Origin: Membranipora membranacea
Lineage: Eukaryota; Bryozoa; Gymnolaemata; Cheilostomatida; Membraniporidae
Direction: 5' to 3'
Length of the DNA: 64,000 bases
NCBI GenBank assembly: GCA_914767715.1
Contig: OU612070.1
Coordinates: 28,694,025 to 28,758,024, forward strand
A model generated the notes under the pieces. That model saw only the letters and a list, made by a program, of their open reading frames with translations. It had not been told where the DNA came from and searched no databases. Positions 26,634-38,500 of the stretch are shown here, in pieces (position 1 is the stretch's first letter; every line of letters begins with the position of its first letter). Position numbers and translations under genes: made by a program.

Positions 26634-29600
26634 TTAGTCTAAGTTGCAGTTGGTGATAGTTGGATATCTGGCACATATTGTACTCAGTTGTCCAGACGTT
26701 TTTACTCTGTCAGCTGCGTCCTCAAACCATAACGGCAGTGCTGTCAAACATATAGGATATTGATATACATCAGGTATTAAAAATTCACGTCCATTTATAG
26801 TCTCGATACCCTGTGATACCGTGTGAGAAACCTTGGTGCTGCTTGTTTTTTGTTTGTTTCCGGTATCAGTACGGGTCTACAGACTGGATCCTGATGAGGC
26901 ACAGGTGTATTTGAGGTCCTAAGCTCTTCCTGACACCACTGTGATCCGCCGTGAATCTAATACATGACCTCTCGATTGAAAGACCCATGCCTTACCCATT
27001 GCACCACGTCCGCTCCCGTGTAACATTTGAAACACTTTTTTTTGTGTACCACATTAAGACAGTTTAGATTAGTACGTTGCTTTAAACGATGCACCGACAG
27101 AAGTTTCACATTATCACTAATCTCAGTGTGCATTTGTGATATTACATCCTGAGATCCCCATTTAAATGAGTGTTTGATAACGAAAACGTAATGCCATTAA
27201 CTCACACTTGCAGCAGTCTGAGCACTTAGACTACATGATCACTTACCGCTGTCCTGTCTGTGCATATCACCATTACCCTTCAGCGCACATTCCTGTGTCT
27301 CACTTAGAGTGCTCAGGCCCGTCTCACTATCCAGAAATCCTTCTATCCCGAATGCCAAGTCAATCTGAAATGATGTACCTAACTATCAATGAATTGCAAA
27401 TTGTTTGTGTTTCATTACTTAGTTGTCTACACTTTTGTTGAGTGTAGACAACTTTTCTTCATAAGAGGGATTTTCTACAGATAAACTAGTGGTACAAAAA
27501 TAGGTAGAGCATCTTTCTATTAGTTGTCATCAACCAAACAATGATTGATGAATATCATTTTTTTAATGCAGATTGGGGAAATCCGCACTCACATGCGGGG
27601 ATTCCGCCGTCACAAAAGGATTTATACTCTCACAAGGGTAAGCCTCTCTCAAAAGCGGAATTCAACTCTCAATCATTCCTCCAATTATTGTTAGCTTCTT
27701 GCCAAATGATGATTAAATCAGTATTAACTTACCGATCCATCATTGAGCATAGTGACGAGTCCGGCAGGATCTGTGATTACAACCGAGTCTGCTGTCAGAC
27801 CGTTCCTGTTCAGACAGGTTTCATCGGTAAACCAGCCTTGTGCAACTCCTACAGTATTGAAATGTGGGGGATTAATGCTTAACTCTAAGCAACATCCCAT
27901 CCCATTTAAGGTAAGAGCTATCATACTAATGTCCCTTCTCGATTTCTTATGGACTGAGTTGTCAAAATAAAATATTAAAATGTCAGCTATGTGATATAGA
28001 GGGTTTTTACTCTAATTTGACTGATTGGTGTATAAAATAGGACCTATATTCTATGCTTTTTCTTGCTTGCAGATTCCTAATAAAATTGTATTTTTCCAGC
28101 TTGTCAAAACTCTTTATGATTCTTACCAACTTTAAGCGATGCTAGCTGAGTCACTAGGTGTGAAATATTAAAATGTCAGCTATGTGATATAGAGGGTTTT
28201 TACTCTAATTTGACTGATTGGTGTATAAAATAGGACCTATATTCTATGCTTTTTCTTGCTTGCAGATTCCTAATAAAATTGTATTTTTCCAGCTTGTCAA
28301 AACTCTTTATGATTCTTACCAACTTTAAGCGATGCTAGCTGAGTCACTAGGTGTGAATTACTGCTCAATTGATAAAACTGTCCTTTCTTAGCTTTATAAA
28401 ACTCCCCTGAAAATCCGAATATATTTGCTCTTTGTGGTGTAGTTAAGAACATGGCACATGCATCGAACCATCCATTCAGTAAACCTGTACAAGGTAACAA
28501 ATAAAATGCAATTAAATTCAAGATTACTATAATAATAATTCTTGTAAGATTTGAGATTGAGACAGCTATAAACAGCTATAAACAGATATAAAAACATGAC
28601 CATTATACGTGGGTATCAGATCACGTAGGGTGGAACCTCTTCCCTCCCCTCTCCCTGATCAGATTCAGGCCAGACCTTTACAGAACAGACATATTACAGA
28701 GTATCTTTCTTTAGTGAAAGAGAGCATAACATCTAATGTATCTCACTTGTTGAAATAGTTCCTAAAATTGCCTCACGGCTGGGCCCAAATATTTCACTTC
28801 AACTACACTACATACCTGCACCTATACCCTCCACACCATCCCAACAATATTTGATGGGAGTGACAACATGTTTACACCTCACACCAGCCTCAGCACATAC
28901 TGCTCTGTAAATCTCCACAGATAAACCACCAAGAGCTCCGCTGTCCTCTCTGTAAATAACATTGAATGTTTTGTGATACTTTGAGTGATGACCTTGAGAA
29001 AGGCAGACCCACAGAGCTATTATATACTGTAAGGGCAGGGTATAGAACAACCATATAGTCTATGATCTCTGTCTCTGTCTCTGCGTCTGCCTCTGCCTCT
29101 GTCTCTAACGGCAGGCAGACTTATTTGCTAATCACTAATGAGGTGGCCGACATGAGCGACACGAGCGTCGCGACGAGGGACTTGCTAGTGGGCCTGTTTC
29201 GCCTCACTTGTGAAATCATATTTTAATTCTTCTTTGTGATGCTAGGATTGATCATTGCAGATATGGTTGTGGAGTCGCATTTGTTAGTAGATTTTTTGTG
29301 AAACTTTTCGCACAGGATTTTAATCAAAGATTATAAATACTTAGTCATTATTTCAATGACTGCTTGCTATAAATTTTGAAGACTTTGCAAGTCTCAATTC
29401 ATGCACTTGTTTCTATGAGGTCTCTAGAAGAAAGGCATGATAGTTGATTGTTACTATTTTAGTGAGAGTAACTGTAGACATTATATAACAGGTGAGAGAA
29501 CTCCTACATAATGTATCTCATGCCCTCGGTGCAGGGGTACTTTCATAGAAAGTTGGCTAATCTCTGGTATGCAGATTAAAAGGTAAAATCTTGAACAATA

Positions 29601-30852
29601 TCAATGATGAGGAAAATAAAATGTTCTTACATTTTATTTTGATCTCCCCACGGAACATCATAAGCAAACACCCACGTCTTCTCCTCCATAGCCTGCATCA
29701 TGGTGCTGGAATCTTCTGACTGACTTTGTGCAGTATTTGATTCATCATTACTGTCCGATATGTCAGCTATGTCTGGTCTGTAAATAAAACTTCGTTTTTA
29801 TCAATTTTTTGACAATAAAATGTGGAACGAATGATCATTATTGTGCACAGCTTAGGATACAGGAAATATGGGGTCTTGTCACTGACAAAAGCTTTTTTTG
29901 TGGGTTACAGACAAGATGATAATATATCAGATGATATAGACAAATGACCGGGATGTCCGACGTCTTTTCTAACCCCCCCCTCCCTCCATAGAGATCATAC
30001 TGTGTGTGGGAGAGACTGTTTTCAATGTAACAAATAGCATATATGTTTATGGTTCTAAAAAAGCTAAATGTAGTTGTGCATTAAAGAATGCTTATATGGC
30101 TTAGTTGCAGTCCAGTGTTTGATTGATTGATTGATTGATTGATTTATTAGCTATCACAAACATTAAATGTTGCGAAAAATGGATGCATATACTTTGTCAT
30201 AATAAGAGCTTGCTACCAGTGTATGGAACTATGGACTTTTTTTAAAAAAGAATCTCATTAAGTGTGATGCACATTTGCCTCAGAAAACGGTCTTTGCCCC
30301 ATGAGCTGCGATATTTGAGGTAGACCAAGTATGGTCCACTAGCCTGCATTAGGAGTTGCTTCCTAACCAATTATCACATCACAGGCAAAGGCCTGCGGAG
30401 TGACCAGTTAATGGAGCACCTGGAATGCATGCAATTAGATTAAACTTGATCTAGGTTGGAGGTGTTCGTTAGCTTTATGCAAGCATAGTATAAGAAGTAT
30501 AGTATAAGTCACTCACATAAATATCCAGACCAATAAACAATTATAACAATCAGCACATAAATTGAAGCCATCTCCATCATGAAAAAGAGGAGAGGAAAAT
30601 CGAGAGCAGACATTACGATAACAAAACAGCTGTTGCTTGAAAACCTGTCTAGAGAACTTACATAAGAATAGATGGCTTAGCTATGATGATGACTACTAGT
30701 GACAAGGCTGCCACAGCTAGCATCAGAGCTAATATAGCCACACAGGCACACGATCTCATAGTCTTATCTCCCATGTCTGCCTCACTGTTCTGTTCTGAGT
30801 TATCTGCTCCTGTTGTTGTTGAGTTTTCTAACTCGTCAAATTTCTCTACCAT
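26634..30852 (-). CDS. Gene C: inverted copy of gene B, SBP_bac_3-like type II membrane protein
   Basis: Seven exons on the minus strand: 30662-30852, 29631-29777, 28816-28949, 28320-28484, 27733-27848, 27247-27364, 26634-26740. Every exon has exactly the length of its gene B partner, giving 325 residues with no stop or frame change, so the copy looks functional. About 96% of residues agree with B; differences include K3E, YI to FL before TTPQR, ERN to DQN after VPWG, and VE to GI in the lobe-2 motif (IDLAFGIEG against IDLAFVEEG). The last change removes the acidic residue that in bacterial amino-acid-binding members contacts the ligand amino group. Membrane span, T-x-x-R motif and the eight cysteines are unchanged. 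Convergent with the fucosyltransferase gene, whose stop lies 468 bases away. The high identity implies recent duplication or gene conversion. Confidence 0.87.
26850..27020 (-). mobile_element. tRNA-derived SINE-like insertion in gene C intron 6
   Basis: On the minus strand it opens GCGGACGTGGTGCAATGGGT, an A-box-like head, with a weaker B-box-like stretch about 45 bases on. The intron is about 506 bases in C but 240 in B, and most of the excess is this segment, so it probably inserted after the duplication. Confidence 0.6.
27125..27235. repeat. Dispersed hairpin repeat, copy in gene C
   Basis: Reverse-oriented and diverged counterpart of 18845-18962, with GTAATGCCATTAACTCACAC and CAGTCTGAGCACTTA recognisable. 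Confidence 0.5.
27970..28355. repeat. 193-bp tandem duplication spanning the end of gene C exon 4
   Basis: Two virtually identical copies, 27970-28162 and 28163-28355. The unit includes the last 36 bases of exon 4 and its donor, so a second donor with a truncated exon end sits at about 28127-28162, inside the intron. Gene B has one copy only. Confidence 0.95.
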
Positions 30853-32557
30853 AGCAGTGTTTAAAAACCTGACAATAACAACGTGAGATTGTATACTGAG
30901 GATGTACTCTGAAGATGCTCAGGATATATTGCAACTCGAAATGAGAGGAATGTTTGGAGTATTCAATAACAGATTTTTCAATTTGAATATGCAGGACTAA
31001 TTTAAGCCAAAATTTGTAATCATATTTAAACATGAGTTCCATCTATTTAATTGGCATATCTACAAATACACACTGTTAATCTGCATATAAAAATGAAGCC
31101 ACGATATACACATACCATTCTTCTTCAAGCTAGAATAAAGTTGGAACGTTGGAACTTTTTATACTTACTATGAAATGAAAATTCTTGTCAATGCTCAGGT
31201 CAACCCTCTAAGAAAATACTGAATGGTCAGATCTTGGCTTGAGCTGAGATTGTTACTTGAAGCAAAGATTATGAATGCTTGAAGGGCGTGGCCTTCCCTC
31301 ACTTTACAAGCCTCTACTCTACGCACAAATACTATTCCAAGGTCAATACTGTGAAGGATAGCAAATCAACACCTTTACTAGAGATGCAGAACTGAGAGTG
31401 CTGTATTCTGATTGGAAGACATGAATTTTCATGACCATGAAACATTCGTCGACTAAGCCTGTAGATTACCAATTTAGACTAACAACTTTACAATACTGGT
31501 TTATTAGAAAATTAGAAAGAGATAGCTCTATTATTATGTAAGACATTATTGAATCGAAGGTAATTTCAGCATTTAGAGTGTCAAACATGCAAGCATACAA
31601 ATAAAAGAAAAATATTATTTGGGCTTTAACAATTCACGTATTCATAGGCTGCTCACTGTTTCTTAGTTATATCTAAGAGCCTAGTGTGTATAAACATACA
31701 TATGGTAGATTTGAGATACACATGAAGAATGTGATTTTACTCCTCTCACCATGTTTTGAGTTTTATCACAGTTTTCACCATGATTTTAGTTACGATGGGT
31801 CCAGTGATTTCATGCACGTCTTTCGTGCTTATATAATGAAGGAACCACAATGGTACGTCAGACAATGTGATGATAAAGATATTGTGCTGTTTTTTTGATG
31901 AGGCAGACTCTTTGAAAACATCATCTGCTGACTTATTTAATTATATCCAACTGACGTTGACATGTACTAAGAATTTTACAGCATCTTCTTCCATTCTGAT
32001 TTTTGTGGATATTATGAATTCCTATATGAAATGAAACAAATTCTTGTATCATAATAATATTGTTGAAATCGTCAAAGAGAAGGATAACTCCCATATGAAG
32101 TTGAAGTGCACAGAGTAGTTTGATAAAGCAGAGGAATGTCGATGACTCAATTCTCACAATATAAACGATTTACCTGATCTCTCTAGATTCCTGCAGTTCA
32201 GTCTGATATCCCGAAAAAACCTAAATAGATGATCTGTCAGAAGGAGAAATATAAAATGAGTGGATGGATTTATATTTTTGTTTATTTGATCATTTTCCAC
32301 CAAAACATAAAACCTGTAAAGTTATAACAATAATATTTCAAATGGCATGCCTCAAGGATCTCTCTATCCCAGATGACAAATCCATCTATGTCCTCAAACC
32401 GAATTGTCTTCACTCGAAAACATCACTTAAAACACATACCATTGTAACAGATGTGCAAGCAAATACGTCTGACAGGACAACTGCCCAGTTGGACATATTC
32501 TTGTGAAGTATTATTCATACATCATAACTTAACTTTTTATCTGTTCTATACTCCAAG
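30853..32557. other. Region between gene C start and the CatSper-type gene end
   Basis: To about 31920 this is upstream sequence of gene C duplicated from the A-B spacer, and should hold its promoter and untranslated first exon (acceptor about 30868-30869, minus strand). Next come the right copy of the direct repeat (31914-32110) and the probable 3' untranslated region of the minus-strand CatSper-type gene, with a minus-strand AATAAA near 32281. Confidence 0.5.
31914..32110 (+). repeat. Direct repeat flanking the gene C block, right copy
   Basis: Partner of 26201-26430: shares ACATCATCTGCT, ATATCCAACTGA and AGAATTTTACAG in the same order and spacing. Confidence 0.7.
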
Positions 32558-35500
32558 CTAATGTTTTTTTCCGGCAGCAGCAGGAGGTGTTTTAGACAGC
32601 ACTTGAGTATTGATGTAGAACTTCTCACAATGATCAGTATGCTGCTGATAATGGATGGGACATAACTTATCAGGAAGAACATGTGGTCTTCTGTCACATG
32701 AACAGGCAGCGAGTCGAGTCCCTGAAACATGAAACAGGTCAGTCATTGGTTGATCCCTTTTTTCTGGATGAAATCCAACACTTGGTTGTGTTTTTATACT
32801 GCCATCCTTCCTACTACTACTACAGTAAATGTCAGCTTGTGTCTTAGTTAGCAAAAAAGAGTTAATCGTTATACTTTGGCCGATATTGGTAATTGCCTCC
32901 ACACTGGATCCTGACTCTTAGATACAATGCAAGATTGGTGTGTGTCAAGTGCTATGTATAATCAGTACAGCAATTTGAAAAGTGATACAGTAATATTGGA
33001 AGGATGATTTGACCTTTTAATTTCGGGTTAGCAAGCCGTTGTGAGGCAATAATGTTGGAATACATGGTCAAAATAGCTGACATGTATGTAAAAGAATTCA
33101 GATTTCTAGGCGGTCTGTCGCCAGCCTTTTATCTTGCTATGGTGGTGGGAGATTTCAATGTCAATCGTATAATTCTTCTTTATTCATCTCCTAATATCAA
33201 TTGCCATCTTAGCTAGTAACTTCAGTTGTGATTATCTAGCTACAGAATACACAAGTACAATTTAAACCAATTCAATCTAACAAATGAATAGGGTACTCAC
33301 TTCTCCTATTCTTCACAAGAGAACATCGGCTGATTAAAACTGTTAGACCGGCGATGTCACTCTCTCCACGCACACCAGCATCACCTGTGACTGCTGGCTC
33401 AGAGTGTGTATGACCGTCAGACGTAGCCTTGAATACCTTACTGACTTGTTCAAACTGCCTTCTGTATTCTACGACAACAAATAAAAAAGGTCTATAATAA
33501 TATGATATAATGTATCTTTTCATCCTTTTTATAGTCGGGATAGGATTATAAATGATGAATTTACTGTTTTTGCTGACAGGGAACATCATATCAAGCGGGT
33601 CACTATTATTGTAACTACAAACCCTCTAATTGACGTTTTTTGCTCTCTTCTTCATTACAATGTTGGAACTGATGTGCTTTGCCAACAACACTGTCTATAA
33701 CTCCGAGCATCATAAGGTCAATTCTCCGCCAGCATAGGGCCATGAGTATTGAGCCAACACCAAGAATAACCACTGTAGCCTAAATAATGTGATAAGAAAC
33801 AACTCTTACACTGCTTCATAACCTAGCCTGCCAGAAAACCTGCCAAAGCTATTCACAACTGGTGTAATTGTACCCTAAAGAAAGTTTGACTCGAATTACC
33901 TCCGTATTCAACTACATCACAGCGGTGCAATGGCACTGTCAAGTAGATAGTGAGAATCTATTTCAAAGGACACAGACGTACTAAAAGTATTGAAAAAAAT
34001 GATAAAAACAGGAGACATAACTACACATTAACATCTGATTCTGAAAACCTAATTTTCACATAGATAAAGGTGTAGCTCCACAGGCCTACGTTTCATCGGT
34101 AGTTGCCTACCCACGCGACGTGTCGGGACAACTCCACCAGCTACACAGGCCAACGCGTAGGTTGTGCAGTGCAAACGATGCTATATCATTGACCAATCAT
34201 ATTGCACTAAAAATTATGAATTGTTATAGAATATGAGAGCCAATCAGAAAGGAGGGGTATGATTGTATTGACCAATCAATGAAGCGTAGGCAATGAAGCG
34301 TTGGCACAAAGACCAACATGCTGGTGTGTCTATACCGATGCAATATAGGATAACCAACGTCGACCTATGACGTCATTCGTAGCGTAGGTTAGCTGTTACA
34401 GACATAACGTAGGCCTGTGGAGCTACACCTTTAGGTGGTTGCAGAGTCCTGTCCGGACCACGAGCTTTTGGTTCTTATAAAATTGATCAGCCTTTGTAAA
34501 TGTACTTTTTACCAGGAATCTTTGGAAACAAAAAGTTATAGCCTTTGTCATATAGGCCCTTGTTAAAAGGGAGGGGGGTTGAAATATGCCCCTCACTGAA
34601 ACCTTACCAGAGTCATGAGGATACTGTTGAGAGATGAATATGGAATCCCATACAGCTTTACACGGAATAAGTAAGTCAGATTGCATTCCGTGCTCCGATC
34701 TATATCACTGTGAAATATTAATATATTAACTTTTAATAATTACCATACATTAGTTTGAAAGATGTAAAGGGAAAATATGATAATTTACGGAAGGCATAAA
34801 CAAATGAACATATAAATAGTATTTATATATGATAGGAAATCCTGAAAGTAGGAAAAAAAACCGTAAGAAACTGACACACTCCATCTCAGCCAGGTAAGGT
34901 ATGGTGAGAGCTATTCAGACATTCAGCTCACTTACAGATTAGAGAATCTGAAGAGGAAGGTATACTCTGGTATCCCAAACAATGTCAGCGGAGCTACATT
35001 CCCACAAGGAGAATACTGATGACAAACCCATCTACAAATACATACAAAGTGGTGTCAATCTTTTTAATCCTGTGGTGGAGATATATACACCGGAGGGTGC
35101 TGGGGACTGGGACAATCATATTCTGCTACAATCAACCGATGACTTGCCGGCACCGTTTGCCTGGCAGTAAATAGTAAGTGGGCCATCTTACCATCCCAAA
35201 AAATAAATGGGACGATGGCACTAATTTGCAACCCTGCTTATCATTACTTGGAGTCGTGCATTCACAAGTTCATGCCATCTGATCACTGCCACCCTTTGGA
35301 ACACATCGTTAGGTTTATTGACCTTTCATGGCTCGAGGGTAGATGGGTTTTGTGACAACATGAGTCTCTTGTCTATTATCTGATCAAGGAATGGCGACAC
35401 TTAGATCTCAGTCTATGCTGACATTATGATGATGGACCCACACAGTCTAGTCTACACTTACGATAATGGTATAGTAGCATCATTCCATATAATTAATCCA

Positions 35501-38500
35501 TCTTCAGTCACATCGTACTTAGATGTCTTGTCTACTTTAGTTGTCAGTATTCTGTTGAACCCTTGTGCCTTTTCCCTGTATAATTGAAACACAACATTAG
35601 CTCCTATTACTGTCATAGCTAGGTGAACCTTAACCTTAATTAAGTGTTAGTGTTCACTTGTAGTATGAGAAGTATCCCTATCTCTCAAGAAAGCTTACAG
35701 AGAGCAATATTAACAAATACGACTAGCCTCAGACAGTATACAAATGAGGCAGTGCCTGCTACAATTCAGGGACTTCTACTAATGGCTTTACTACTACTTG
35801 TACTATATTTGTGGGTCTGACGGTGCTGACCATAGACACAATACACAACACTTAGAATAAGAGCTCAAAAAATATGTGTTGAGCATTGTTTAGTATGTGT
35901 TGAATCTATGTTATTGATTGACTTACATGAGATATCGGTTGTATATAAACAGCTCATTCTTAGTGAACATGATAACCTGATCCTCGGTCCTTCCGGCACC
36001 TACAATCTCCAGTGTATAGTTACCGCGGTATGGCTTAGCTGTGTTTGTGGCTTTATTCCAGATCAGAAAATGGGGGTGGAAACCTGAAGGACATTCAATA
36101 TATTATTAAATGTAGGCTTAAGTCATGGCTCTTGTTACATCTCAAAATGACAGATGTCGAATGACTGGTTTTCAGAAGTTAAAATGAGCAGGGTGCGCTT
36201 TCAGTTTGCAAAGCACAAAATACCCATAAAACATTAGGAATTTATATATGTTGAATGAATTGGGTTCAAAATCAGCAGCAGCCCACTGATTGCCAGATAC
36301 TTTAGGGAGCTCTGACCTATGACCCTGACCTATGACCCTGACCTATGAACCTATGAATGTAGAACGACTCAACCGAGCCTTCTCTTATTTTCTCCTCCCA
36401 TATTGAAAATAACTTAATGTATTGTAATTATAATATAACCGATAGACATAGTAAACATTAAACCACTGCTGCCTCTTATTTTCTCCTCCCATATTGAAAA
36501 TAACTTAATGTATTGTAATTATAATATAACCGATAGACATAGTAAACATTAAACCACTGCTGCCACGGCTGGGCTTCGCCCAGCATAGCCACAAGTCAAA
36601 AATTTAAATAGAGAGTTGTGGCATCAAAACATCTAGCTTTGAAGCTTTGAATGTAGTGATATGAGCTCTCAAAATGTAGGGAGTATCATCTTCCCCAGCC
36701 ATCCACCAATAGTGACAACAAATGTTTTGGTTGACCAATCAGGTGCCTTTAAAATCTAGCTGAGATCCAACACTAATAAAAATGTCGGATCTCAGCTAGA
36801 TTTTAAAGGCACCTGATTGGTCAACAACAACATTTGTCATCACCAATGGTGGATGGCTGGGGAAGAAGATACTCCCTACATTTTGAGAGCTCATATCACT
36901 CCATTCAAAGCTTCAAAGCTGGATGTTTTGATGCCACAACTCTCTATTTAAATTTTTGACTGGTGGCTATGCTGGGCGAAGCCCAGCTGTGGCAGCAGTG
37001 GTTTAAGATATGTATAATCGATTGGTTGTATTTTCATAGTCAACGTAGTTCATGCAAATGAAAGGAAAAAATATCATTAGGATATTTAGCAACGTGATGG
37101 TTCAACTGAACACACTCACCGCAACATGCTTTTTGATACCGGGAGAAACTGGAGCTTTAGCTCACCATTACGGAAGTGAAGACAGGGAAGAGAGTTATCT
37201 TCTCCCAGTCCGTGGGAAGAGCAGGTGAGCTCAGTGCCTTTCTCGGTAATTACAGCGCGCTGCATTCGACCAATATCAGGTATAATCCTGAGGTTGGGAG
37301 GACAACCCAAGAGTAAGCTCACTTTCTTCTTATCCTGCAAATTAATTAAGATCATACAAACCATATAATATAACATGATATCATATAATATACAACAATA
37401 CTAATAGCTATATAATATTATAACAATGTTAACTATTTTAATAATATGTAATATAATATGTTAATTGTGATAACTAAGATACAGTCAGGAATCTCAGGCG
37501 GCAGCTGCCGGTGTAGCAAAGTGTCTGGTAGTGAAAGCGATTATTGCTGACCCAACTCCAAACAATCAACTGTGTCAGCATGGTGTCCATCCAATGAACG
37601 GAAGTTCATTCGTCCCTCATTCTAACAAATTTGAGAGACTAGATCATGCAGAAGAAAGTATTCATTTATTTTCAATATATAGAAGGCCTCTCCATTTAAT
37701 GAGATTGGTAAGACATCTGTATAAATATACCCACCTGCCAGCTACACTTATACTGATAAGGTAGATGTAGTTTTACGGTAGCTGTGACAGGTTTGAGACG
37801 GTCACCGGGTAGGGAATAACTACTCTCCTCAGACGATAAGTGATGGTGTGATACCGATATCTGCAGGTATAAATACATCACCATTAGTACAACATTTAAG
37901 GAATTATATATTCATCTATATTATATGTGTTGTGCCAACTATAGATGTAAACTTAAATGGTCAAAATTGTAAATAAACTGAATCAAGGCAAAGAGCAGTA
38001 GACGGTAGGGTATGGTAGGGAAGGGTAAAGCCACAAACATATAAACGGTATTTATATGTTTATGGGAAAGCTTATAAGCAAACTCAGATTTGATCTATGA
38101 TGCTCCACATTCTGTACATCTTGGGTTTGGTTTGTAGCAAATACATCTGCATTAGAGTTTTTGCATCAATGTAAACATGTATACTGACAAACATAAGGTA
38201 CATTGGATTAGGAAATCCTTAATACGCCCTATCAAAGTACATTTTGATTGTCATATAGATTTAAATAATCCTTTCTTTGAATTGATATTTATGAAACGGC
38301 ATGTATCTTTTGAAAAACTTCCATGAAGGAAAGAAACCTATTTTCTTTCCAATTTATGATGGGAGAGGAGAGGTCCATATGCTCCGAGAAAAAGAGCGAG
38401 AGAAACAGAGTTTAGTAGAGGGATTCTAGAGGTAGTCACATACATTATACAACATGTGTTGTACTACAGATATCTCAATGTCGATTAGATCAGAGTTGGA

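Larger units (their letters stand above)
26545..31920 (-). repeat. Right arm of the large inverted duplication
   Basis: Reverse-complement partner of 13440-19290, containing gene C and both its flanks. Outer homology fades at about 31920 (matching the base just 3' of gene A) and inner homology at about 26545 (matching just 3' of gene B). Confidence 0.85.
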
